The translations under genes were made by a program, and so were the position numbers. Shown here one piece after another: positions 57,330 to 64,000 of a DNA stretch of 64,000 bases; the first letter of the stretch is position 1, and every line of letters begins with the position of its first letter. This DNA is from Caulobacterales bacterium (GTDB lineage: Bacteria; Pseudomonadota; Alphaproteobacteria; Caulobacterales; Aquidulcibacteraceae): positions 119,501-183,500 of the forward strand of contig JAFLCU010000002.1 in assembly GCA_017303355.1 (NCBI GenBank), read 5' to 3'. Under the pieces are notes generated by a model. The model did no database searches. It was given only the letters and a program-made list of their open reading frames with translations, and was not told the origin of the DNA.

Positions 57330-58504
57330 GCGGCAAGGAGCTTCGGCTCCTGGTGCTCCCAGCACAGATCGTTCTCGAACCGTTTGCGGCCACGTGCGCC
57401 CATTTCGGCGGCGAGCTTCGGGTCGTCCAGCAATTGCTCGATCTTTTCGGCGAAGTCGCCGATGTCGCCTGCTTTCGCGTAGAGCGAAGCGTCTTGCGCG
57501 GAGAATCGCCCTTCGGTGCATTCGAATTGTACGATCGGCTTCGCCATCGCCATGTATTCCACGATCTTGTTCATCGTGGATTTGTCGTTGAGTTCGCTCG
57601 GGCGATCGGGATTGACGAGCACGGTCGAGCGACCGAGTAAATCCTTCAACTCATCATCCGAGACCCGCCCGGTGAAGCGCACGTATTCGGCAAGGTTCAT
57701 GGCCGCAGCCTGTGCTTCCAGGTCCTTGCGCGCGCTGCCGTCGCCGATCAGCACAAAGTGAATATCGGTCCGCTTTTTCTCGAACACCAGCCTCGCCGCC
57801 GCCTCCAGCAGCAGATCGAGGCCTTCCTGCGCACCCATCACGCCGACATAACCGACAAGCTTTTCCGTCGATAACGCGTTCGCGGCCGGTGCGATCCAGG
57901 CTTTTCGGGGTCCGCTGCGCACCACAAAGACGCGTTCGGGCTTCATCTTGCCCCGCGCGACCGCCACGTGCTTGTAACTTTCGTTCGTGGCGATGGAGAC
58001 GTTCGACATGGCGAACGTCATGCGTTCAAACGCGACCATCAGCCAGCGCAAGAAAGGTCGTGGCTTGTCATACTTGGAATCCAACAATTCTGGGCAGAGG
58101 TCGTGATGATCGAAGATAAAGCGCTTGCCGAATAGCTTGAACGGCGCCGCCACAAGGAACAGCAAGTCTGGCGGGTTGCAGGCGTGGATCACATCGATGC
58201 CGCGGGCGAAAGCGATGCGCAGCGACAGCGCGAAGCTGGAAATCAGCGCGACCGGATATTCAAAGAGATAGCCGGCGAACCCGGATGCTTCGATTGGCAA
58301 GCGATAACGATAGACGTAGATGCCGTCGATCCGCTCGAAGCCTTCGTCGTAGCCTTTTCCCGTGGGGCAAATGACGTTCACCTCGTAGCCGGCCGCGTGC
58401 AAAGTGCGCGCTTCCATCCATACGCGCCGATCGAACGGCACTGGCAGATTCTCAACCAGGATGACGACGCGCGCGAGCGGCTTAGGAGTGGGAGATTGGG
58501 TCAT
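57260..58504 (-). CDS. GT4-family glycosyltransferase (WcaI/ExoB-neighbour type)
   Basis: 414 residues. ARVVILVENLPVPFDRRVWMEARTLHAAGYEVNVICPTG is the N-terminus shared by a large GT4 group in exopolysaccharide loci. IHACNPPDLLFLVAAPFKLFGKRFIFDHHDLCPEL, YVGVMGAQEGLDLLLEAAARLV, STVLVNPDRPSELNDKSTMNKIVEYMAMAKPIVQFECTEGRFSAQ. The donor site thus uses an NDKSTMNKIVEYMA variant of the E-x7-E region, typical of this subgroup. Its start overlaps the upstream methyltransferase stop by four bases. Confidence 0.9.
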   Translation of the reverse strand: MTQSPTPKPLARVVILVENLPVPFDRRVWMEARTLHAAGYEVNVICPTGKGYDEGFERIDGIYVYRYRLPIEASGFAGYLFEYPVALISSFALSLRIAFARGIDVIHACNPPDLLFLVAAPFKLFGKRFIFDHHDLCPELLDSKYDKPRPFLRWLMVAFERMTFAMSNVSIATNESYKHVAVARGKMKPERVFVVRSGPRKAWIAPAANALSTEKLVGYVGVMGAQEGLDLLLEAAARLVFEKKRTDIHFVLIGDGSARKDLEAQAAAMNLAEYVRFTGRVSDDELKDLLGRSTVLVNPDRPSELNDKSTMNKIVEYMAMAKPIVQFECTEGRFSAQDASLYAKAGDIGDFAEKIEQLLDDPKLAAEMGARGRKRFENDLCWEHQEPKLLAAYATALGREAAPAPSALASSTTA

Positions 58505-59361
58505 GATGAAAGCCGTGCGTAGAAACCGCGGCTGGCGGATGTGCCGAAAGCCGGGTGGGTGTGCGCCAATGTCGGAATGGTCCAGCTATCTTCGATGGCG
58601 TAGCCCAACGCGCCGAGCGTGCGCAGGAATTCGGCATGATCCCGTACCTGGTAGGGGACCTCCGCCATGCCGAATTCTTCCAGCGTGACAACGGTCGGTC
58701 CCTCGCGCGTCGCAACTTTATTCAGCAACACATGGCGTGGCAGTTTCGGCAAGCGTTGAAGCAGTGTCGCGAATGGGATGTCGATATATTGCAGCAGGCC
58801 GGAGCAGAGCAGTACATCCGTGGGCGGCGTCGACTCCAACTGGTCGTAGAAGGTGAGGCCGCTCAGGCCGTCGCGCTCGGCGCGCGCGCGCCCGGCGCGG
58901 GCGATCTCCGGCACGTCGTACACCGCCCATTCGAACGGCGTCGGCAGCTTGAGTTCATGCGCGAATGCGCGAAACTTTGTCCCCATGTGGCCGCCCGCGT
59001 CGACGAGCGATGTCACGCCGGGCGTGACGCGCGCGAGCCAGAACATGATGGGATAATCCCATAACGTGCGTTGGCACATCTTCTCAAACGAGACGTCAGC
59101 AATTTCAGCATGATCATAGCCGGCCAACGCGCCTGGCCGCACCGCCGCCATCGCTTCGGCGTAGCTCGCGAACGCGCCGCGAAAACTTGGGCCAGCGGCT
59201 TGTGGCGTAAGCCGCCGCCGGCCTGCCTCAAGAACACGCCGCAGCGCGCGATCTACGATATTGCCGGCCATCGCCACCACATCCTTAATCGCCGGACCGA
59301 TGCAAAATTCGTACTGGCGCGGCAGTCCTGCTAACAGATTTCCACGAGAAATTCTAAGCAT
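58501..59361 (-). CDS. TIGR04325-family methyltransferase
   Basis: 286 residues if started at ATG 59361; ATG 59271 (with AAGGA about ten bases upstream) is a plausible later start. Core blocks: SFRGAFASYAEAMAAVRPGALAGYDHAEIAD, DYPIMFWLARVTPGVTSLVDAGGHMGTKFRAF (motif I with DAGGHMG), YDVPEIARAGRARAERDGLSGLTFYD, VLLCSGLLQYIDIPFATLL. This group is found in capsule/exopolysaccharide clusters and probably methylates a glycan or lipid-linked precursor. Coupled to the glycosyltransferase downstream. Confidence 0.82.
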   Translation of the reverse strand: MLRISRGNLLAGLPRQYEFCIGPAIKDVVAMAGNIVDRALRRVLEAGRRRLTPQAAGPSFRGAFASYAEAMAAVRPGALAGYDHAEIADVSFEKMCQRTLWDYPIMFWLARVTPGVTSLVDAGGHMGTKFRAFAHELKLPTPFEWAVYDVPEIARAGRARAERDGLSGLTFYDQLESTPPTDVLLCSGLLQYIDIPFATLLQRLPKLPRHVLLNKVATREGPTVVTLEEFGMAEVPYQVRDHAEFLRTLGALGYAIEDSWTIPTLAHTHPAFGTSASRGFYARLSS

Positions 59362-59473
59362 TGCGCTGGCGCATGGACTAAAGTTTGGCGTCTCCCTAGA
59401 GGCCCGATACGTGCATTAATCTTGGGCATGGGCGCCGCCGCAACGGCGCTAAGGTTAACGGAAAGTTTCACGG

Positions 59474-60952
59474 GTGGCGCTCCGCAAGTTTGCATTCAAT
59501 GTGGCCGCGCTCAGCATGGCGCGCGCACTGCAGACGATCGCAAGCGTCGCGGCGATCCCGCTGCTCGCACGCCTGCTGGAACCCAGCGAGTTCGGCTTGC
59601 TCGCGCTGGCGATGCCGTTTGTGCTTTTCGGCATGGCGGTGGGCGATGCCGGGCTGGGACAATCGCTCGTTCGCGTGAAGCAAAGCGATACGCTGGTTTG
59701 GTCCAGCGCCTTTTGGTTGATCATTGGCATCTGCACCGGGTTGTCCGCTTTCGTCTTGGTGATGGCGTTGCCGGTGGCTTGGGCGTTCGAGCAGCCGGCT
59801 GTCGCCTCGGTGATCGCGGTGTTGGCTTCGGTCCCCTTGCTACAAGGTCTTACCACGTTACCAATCGCGGATTTGCAGCAGCGCGAGAAATTCAGAACGC
59901 TTGCCGCGGTCGAGGTTGCATCTTCGTTTGCTGCTTTACTTTCCGCCGTACTGCTCGCCCTGGGTGGCGCTGGCGTTTGGGCGCTGGTCAGCCAGGCGAC
60001 GCTCTATTGGGTGGTGAAAGCCGCGATCCTGGCGCTTACAAGCCCATTCCGACCGGCTTTCAAATTCCAATGGTCGGCGCTGGAGGGGCATTTCACCTTC
60101 AGCCGTGATTCCGCGATCGGAAATCTGCTCAGCTTTTTCTCACGTCAAATCGATCCGTTGGTGATCGGCAAGCTATTGGGCGCCGCGCCGCTTGGTCTCT
60201 ACACGATGGCCAATCGCATCGTGGTTCTGCCGCAGCAATTGCTCGCGGCGCCTGCGCAAAACGCGCTCTACGTGAAGATGGTGTCGTTACGCCACAATCG
60301 CGCGGCGTTGCGTGACATCGTGATGATCAGCTCGCTGGCGGTGGCGATTTTGGTGTTTCCACCGCTCTTGATCGCCGGCGCGGCCAGCAACGCTTTTTTT
60401 CACGCCTTCCTTTCGGCCAAGTGGGGCGACGGGGCGGTCATTTTCGCCGTGCTTGCGCCGGTCGCCGCGATCCAGAGCATCTCCACGCTGTGGGTGCCGA
60501 TGTTGCTTGCGCTTGAGCAAACAACGCTGCGACTGCGCATCGGTATTGAACTCACCGTCTTGTGGCTTTTGGTGCTTCCTTTTGCAGCCATGCACAGTGT
60601 GCTCGCGGTCGCGATCGCTTATGCGGTCGTCTATTGCGGTTATTCTTTCACGCGGGCGTTTGCGGCGTATTTGTCGCCTATCGGCGTCAAAGTCCGCGAA
60701 ATGGCGGCCGAACTCGCCGCGCCGATCTTTGTGTCGGTTGGCGCCGCCATCGCGCACATAGCGCTTGTGCACGCCTTCCAAATCGGAACGTGGGCGGAGG
60801 TGGCGTTGGCGCTCGCCGAAATGGCGGCGGCGATTGGGCTGCTCGTGGCGCTCTGCTGGCGGAGGTTGCGCGCGAACGTGGGCCAACTCAGGGCCTTGTT
60901 CGCGGGCGGCGCGACTCTTTCGGAAGAGGGGGCGCAGGGCGTTGCGGATTGA
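59474..60952 (+). CDS. Wzx-type oligosaccharide flippase (polysaccharide_synt/MATE-like)
   Basis: 492 residues from GTG 59474. About twelve to fourteen hydrophobic helices. Signature near the N-terminus: RALQTIASVAAIPLLARLLEPSEFGLLALAMPFVLFGMAVGDAGLGQSLVR. Second half: FSRDSAIGNLLSFFSRQIDPLVIGKLLGAAPLGLYTMANRIVVLPQQLLAAPAQNALYVKM, the usual block of lipopolysaccharide-biosynthesis flippases. It moves undecaprenyl-linked oligosaccharide across the inner membrane. A TTG start for the phosphopantetheinyl transferase lies inside its last codons. Confidence 0.88.
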   Translation: MALRKFAFNVAALSMARALQTIASVAAIPLLARLLEPSEFGLLALAMPFVLFGMAVGDAGLGQSLVRVKQSDTLVWSSAFWLIIGICTGLSAFVLVMALPVAWAFEQPAVASVIAVLASVPLLQGLTTLPIADLQQREKFRTLAAVEVASSFAALLSAVLLALGGAGVWALVSQATLYWVVKAAILALTSPFRPAFKFQWSALEGHFTFSRDSAIGNLLSFFSRQIDPLVIGKLLGAAPLGLYTMANRIVVLPQQLLAAPAQNALYVKMVSLRHNRAALRDIVMISSLAVAILVFPPLLIAGAASNAFFHAFLSAKWGDGAVIFAVLAPVAAIQSISTLWVPMLLALEQTTLRLRIGIELTVLWLLVLPFAAMHSVLAVAIAYAVVYCGYSFTRAFAAYLSPIGVKVREMAAELAAPIFVSVGAAIAHIALVHAFQIGTWAEVALALAEMAAAIGLLVALCWRRLRANVGQLRALFAGGATLSEEGAQGVAD

Positions 60953-61604
60953 CGTCTTCGTCTGGGCGCTCGATCCCGAGCAGCCGGCGCCCGAGGCAGC
61001 GCTTGCGACATTATCGCAGGCCGAACGTGCGCGCATGGCGCGCTTTGTATTCGACAAGGACCGTTTTCGCTACGGCCAATCCCATGCGCGCATGCGTGCG
61101 CTTCTTGCCGGTCGCCTCGGCGTTTCGCCTTCGGATGTTGCGTTAGCGGAAAGTGAGCATGGCAAGCCCTCAATCCCTGGCGGACCGCAGTTCAATTTGA
61201 GTCATTCGCACAATCTCGCCGCGCTCGCGATCGGCGAGAATGTTGAGCTTGGAATGGATATCGAATGGGTGCGGCCGGTCGAGCACGATGTTGCACGCCG
61301 CTTCTTCTCCGCGCCGGAATGTGCTGCGCTTGAAGGATTGCCGGAAGCCGAGCGCATGGCGGCGTTTCATCGCTGCTGGACGCGCAAGGAAGCCTACGTC
61401 AAGGCCGAAGGCTCGGGCCTCGCCATTCCTCTCAATGCCTTTGATGTGACGCTCGATCCTCACGATGTGCGTTTCACGCGAATGGATGGCGATGATCATC
61501 GCGCTTGGCAATTGCGCAGCTTCGTTCCCGCCCCAGGCTATCAGGGCGCCGTTGCATTGCGCACCGCCGCCGAGATCTCACTGGCGGTTGCGACCTCGTC
61601 ATAG
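60942..61604 (+). CDS. 4'-phosphopantetheinyl transferase (Sfp/AcpT family)
   Basis: 220 residues if started at TTG 60942 (overlapping the flippase stop at 60950-60952); the longer frame from 60765 lies in the flippase coding region. It transfers phosphopantetheine from CoA to a carrier-protein Ser. Motifs: FNLSHSHNLAALAIGENVELGMDIEWVRP with the metal-binding Asp, then RCWTRKEAYVKAEGSGLAIPLNAFDV (Glu and Lys of the conserved WxxKEAxxK). It could modify the carrier domain of the NRPS-like enzyme at 62801-64000. Converges with, and overlaps by 64 bases, the hydrolase gene. Confidence 0.88.
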   Translation: MRIDVFVWALDPEQPAPEAALATLSQAERARMARFVFDKDRFRYGQSHARMRALLAGRLGVSPSDVALAESEHGKPSIPGGPQFNLSHSHNLAALAIGENVELGMDIEWVRPVEHDVARRFFSAPECAALEGLPEAERMAAFHRCWTRKEAYVKAEGSGLAIPLNAFDVTLDPHDVRFTRMDGDDHRAWQLRSFVPAPGYQGAVALRTAAEISLAVATSS

Positions 61605-62800
61605 GGCGGATCTGACGCGCGGAGAAGCGCGCCGTCGCCGCCGCGCAAATACGCATCAAAGAACGCACCGATATAGGCCAACTTGATCGTGCGGGCGCGG
61701 CTGGGAGGCAGCATCAGCCATTTTCGGAAATTGTGAGGGGCGTCATACCGGTCGGAGAGCGCATCGTGTTGCGCGCCGCGGATGAGGAAAGCGAATGTGC
61801 CGGCATTCCGCGTGCGTTCGGCGTCCAGCGCCGCCATCCTATGCGTCACCTCGTATTCGAGCGCGCGGCTTGAGGACATGCGCCGTTGCGAGGGAGGGTC
61901 GAAATCCGCGAGCAGCGTCATATAGGGCGAGCGCGGGCCTTCCGCGCCAGCGCTGCCAAACGTGCTGCCGTCCAGATTGACCACCGCCGCGATGCGTTCA
62001 TCCATCAGCGAAGCTTCAGCCGCGCTGGCGCCGCCGTGCGAGAAGCCAAGAAAGCCGACGCGATTGAAATCAACCTCAGCGGCCCATGACGGCGCGGTCG
62101 CTTCGGCGCAGGTCTGGAGTGCATCCAACGCCGCGAGCGCCTTAGCTGCTTCAAGCGCGACGCGCCGGTTGGTGATGCGTAGCGTCGTCGCCGCGGCGGT
62201 GGCATTGCTGAGATCAATGCTGCCATTGCGCGCCGCTTCGTCCTCGACCGACGCGTCAGCAAAAGGGGTGTCGTGCGAGATGTCGTCGATCGCAAGAACG
62301 ACGTAACCCTGGCTCGCGAGATGGGCTGCGGCGCGCGAGTTGTCGTCGCGTGTTTGCCCCCAGCCCGGCGCATATAAAATCACATGCGCACGGCGTAAGG
62401 CTGGCGGCAGAGCTACACCAGTGAGCGCGTCATTGCATGATACGGCGTCGCTGGAGGAGAAGGCAGCGGAACTCGGCCGCCAAAGGTCGGCGGCGATCGG
62501 TGCGCGCACGCTATCGAGCACAATGCTTTGTCGCGACACCGCGTATGGCCCGCTTGCCAAAGGCGCGCCGCCAAGGTCGCGGATCGCGGCGCCAATGAGG
62601 GTGATGCCGCTCCAGGCCGGCGCGGCTGCAATTGCGGCAATGAGAGCAAGTACGCCAAAAAGTACTGGAAGTGCGCTGCGCGGCGCCCAGCGCACTGGCG
62701 TCAGCCACAGCAGAACGATCAACGTGATTGCGAGGGCAAAAACGCCGAGCGGCCAGTAGCGCGCCAGAAGGCGCAGAACATATCCGACCGTATCGATCAT
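61541..62800 (-). CDS. Membrane-anchored alpha/beta hydrolase (platelet-activating-factor-acetylhydrolase-like)
   Basis: 419 residues. Two N-terminal hydrophobic helices (about 16-34 and 43-61) anchor the protein. The hydrolase domain includes VILYAPGWGQTRDDNSRAAAHLASQGYVVLAIDDISHD and the nucleophile elbow GFLGFSHGGASAAEASL. A late His lies in RGAQHDALSDRYDAP. The resemblance is to PAF-AH/dienelactone-type esterases of lipid acyl groups; the true substrate may be a glycan acetyl group or a peptide/lipid ester. It starts directly after the NRPS-like stop codon, so the two form one operon. Confidence 0.8.
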   Translation of the reverse strand: MIDTVGYVLRLLARYWPLGVFALAITLIVLLWLTPVRWAPRSALPVLFGVLALIAAIAAAPAWSGITLIGAAIRDLGGAPLASGPYAVSRQSIVLDSVRAPIAADLWRPSSAAFSSSDAVSCNDALTGVALPPALRRAHVILYAPGWGQTRDDNSRAAAHLASQGYVVLAIDDISHDTPFADASVEDEAARNGSIDLSNATAAATTLRITNRRVALEAAKALAALDALQTCAEATAPSWAAEVDFNRVGFLGFSHGGASAAEASLMDERIAAVVNLDGSTFGSAGAEGPRSPYMTLLADFDPPSQRRMSSSRALEYEVTHRMAALDAERTRNAGTFAFLIRGAQHDALSDRYDAPHNFRKWLMLPPSRARTIKLAYIGAFFDAYLRGGDGALLRASDPPYDEVATASEISAAVRNATAP

Positions 62801-64000
62801 CTACTTACGCCCGCGCACATCTCCGAGGAAATCCTCAACGATGCTGGCGATCGCAGGCGCATTCGCCTCCGACAGAATAGATACGTGCGTCCCCGCCGCT
62901 TCGCGTACACTGACGCGGCCTTTTGCGCCGTCGCGCCAGCCGAGATTGTGATCGAACAAAGCGCCTTTTGGCATCTGCTCACTACGCAGAACCAGAAGCT
63001 GACCCTCGGTTTCCGGGATGGTGAAACTCGTGCGCGCTGTCACCAGGTGATGATGATACCAAGGCGCATCGAAAGCTTCCGCGCGCCTCGGCGCTTGGGC
63101 GATCATGCCCGTTTTGACGGCGAAATCGAGGAGCGCCGATGTGAACTTGAAACTCGACAGCCACTGAACGAATGTCATCTCGCCGCGCAGGAAACTCTGC
63201 CAACGTCGGCCATGCACGCCCAAGCGATCGTTGAGCGTAAGCATGAAACGGTGATGCCAGGGGAGTCCGCGCGTATAACCGGGCCGCCAGGCGTCATAAA
63301 CGATCACGGCTTCAACCGTATCGCCCTTGGCGCGGAGTTGGTGCGCGATCTCGACAGCAAGTACGCCCGCCACGCACAGCCCCATCAGAATGTAGGGTCC
63401 CCTGGGATGCGCTTGCTTCAGGAGGTCGACGTAGCGGCTGGCGACTGCCTCGAACGGCTCCGCTCGAAGAGGCTCCGCCTTATTGGGGTGAAAGAGCTGC
63501 AGCGAGGTCAACGGCTGATCCCCGCCAAGTTGGCGCGCTAGGCCATAATAGAGGATCGGGTTGTCGATCGCGATAATCGGCGTTCTTGAGCCGCCCTTTT
63601 GCAGGCGCACGATGCGCCAGTCGTCGTCCGCCGCGCGCTGTACCTCGGTAGGCGCGGCGATCTGGCTGGCGAATTCGCCGAGGGCCGGCATCTTGAACAA
63701 TGAGATCGGATCAAGTCGTACGCCAAACTCGGCGTGCACCTTCGCGATCATCTGCACCGCGAGCATCGAGTGCCCGCCTAGGTCGAAAAAGTGTGAGTTG
63801 GCGTCGATGGCCGGCGCTTTCAGCACTTCGCTCCATATCTTGCCTACGCGCGCGATAACGTCGACGCTTGCGCCGCCGTGTGCTTGCGGCGCCAGGAAGC
63901 GGCGCGGGGCTGGAAGCAGGCTCTCATCGATACTGCCGTCGGCGCGGCGCGGAATGGCGCGCAAAACACTGATCCCGGCGAGCTTTGGTTCGATATGATC
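62801..64000 (-). CDS. NRPS-like enzyme, C-terminal part: carrier domain plus Cys thioesterase
   Basis: The frame is open at the window edge (no start visible), so only the last 399 residues are seen. The first 35 (RAIPRRADGSIDESLLPAPR) look like the end of an adenylation domain. The carrier domain follows, with HFFDLGGHSMLAVQM and the Ser (visible residue 78) that receives phosphopantetheine. Then a thioesterase: YILMGLCVAGVLAVEI places a Cys (visible residue 209) where the family has GxSxG; the triad is completed by Asp in VYDAWRPGY and His in GTHVSILSE. It would release or transfer an acyl/peptidyl product. A PPTase gene lies 1.2 kb away. Confidence 0.85.
   Translation of the reverse strand, partial: DHIEPKLAGISVLRAIPRRADGSIDESLLPAPRRFLAPQAHGGASVDVIARVGKIWSEVLKAPAIDANSHFFDLGGHSMLAVQMIAKVHAEFGVRLDPISLFKMPALGEFASQIAAPTEVQRAADDDWRIVRLQKGGSRTPIIAIDNPILYYGLARQLGGDQPLTSLQLFHPNKAEPLRAEPFEAVASRYVDLLKQAHPRGPYILMGLCVAGVLAVEIAHQLRAKGDTVEAVIVYDAWRPGYTRGLPWHHRFMLTLNDRLGVHGRRWQSFLRGEMTFVQWLSSFKFTSALLDFAVKTGMIAQAPRRAEAFDAPWYHHHLVTARTSFTIPETEGQLLVLRSEQMPKGALFDHNLGWRDGAKGRVSVREAAGTHVSILSEANAPAIASIVEDFLGDVRGRK

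Overview
The window is GC-rich, densely coded chromosomal DNA of an alphaproteobacterial type. Gene content (UDP-xylose synthase, KdsA/KdsD, a YdbH-YnbE-YdbL set, S9/M20 exopeptidases, secreted or lipid-anchored enzymes, hybrid histidine kinases, CpsD/HfsB-like and VpsF-like polysaccharide genes) fits the Caulobacterales/Hyphomonadaceae best. That lineage call is inference; there is no rRNA or tRNA gene here to test it. I saw no CRISPR array, IS element or prophage.

Layout. 0-1.9 kb: the 3' end of gpmA, a stand-alone RibD-type deaminase between two copies of a palindromic intergenic repeat, and a membrane-anchored nuclease. 1.9-8.3 kb: sugar-nucleotide and KDO genes (UXS, kdsA, a GT4 glycosyltransferase and galE on the minus strand; kdsD divergent on plus), interrupted by an orphan AAA ATPase whose start codon lies in a repeated AT-rich operator-like sequence. 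8.3-18.2 kb: stress and general metabolism, with katG (OxyR-type palindrome), an M20 amidohydrolase, cold-shock protein, GST, a small heat-shock protein with a near-perfect sigma-32 promoter and a long leader, an exported methyltransferase-like lipoprotein, SCP2, a lysophospholipase-type hydrolase, a reductase/epimerase and a second cold-shock gene. 18.4-34.3 kb: iron alcohol dehydrogenase, a fused ABC ATPase, S9 peptidase, host-attachment family protein, threonine ammonia-lyase, GNAT/FemAB-type protein, a Cys-rich trypsin-like protease, GST, FKBP lipoprotein, argE-type deacetylase, a 650-bp gene-free structured stretch, cysQ, a composite palindromic repeat and nadE.

34.3-45.7 kb: cell envelope and signalling. 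ydbH-ynbE-ydbL is divergent from an M23 endopeptidase. It is followed by a LuxR-type response regulator, two tandem paralogous hybrid histidine kinases and a single-domain receiver. Then come a small conserved-looking protein and a thioesterase. 45.9-64 kb: a surface-polysaccharide locus. It holds an outer-membrane beta-barrel, a GrpE-like/Hsp70-like pair, a CpsD/HfsB-like P-loop protein with a degenerate Walker A, purU, three GT4 glycosyltransferases, a VpsF/Wzy-type polymerase, two methyltransferases, a GINT1-type beta-propeller protein, a Wzx-type flippase, a phosphopantetheinyl transferase, an exported-type hydrolase, and the C-terminus of an NRPS-like enzyme (carrier domain plus a thioesterase whose nucleophile is Cys). 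The last three suggest that a peptidyl or acyl product is made with, or attached to, the polysaccharide.

The strongest candidates for something not routinely described are the polysaccharide locus coupling NRPS/PPTase to Wzx/Wzy machinery, the mini Hsp70/GrpE pair next to a pseudo-kinase-like export regulator, the duplicated hybrid-kinase module, and the ATPase operator array. Start codons were revised inward wherever the longest open frame ran into a neighbouring gene.
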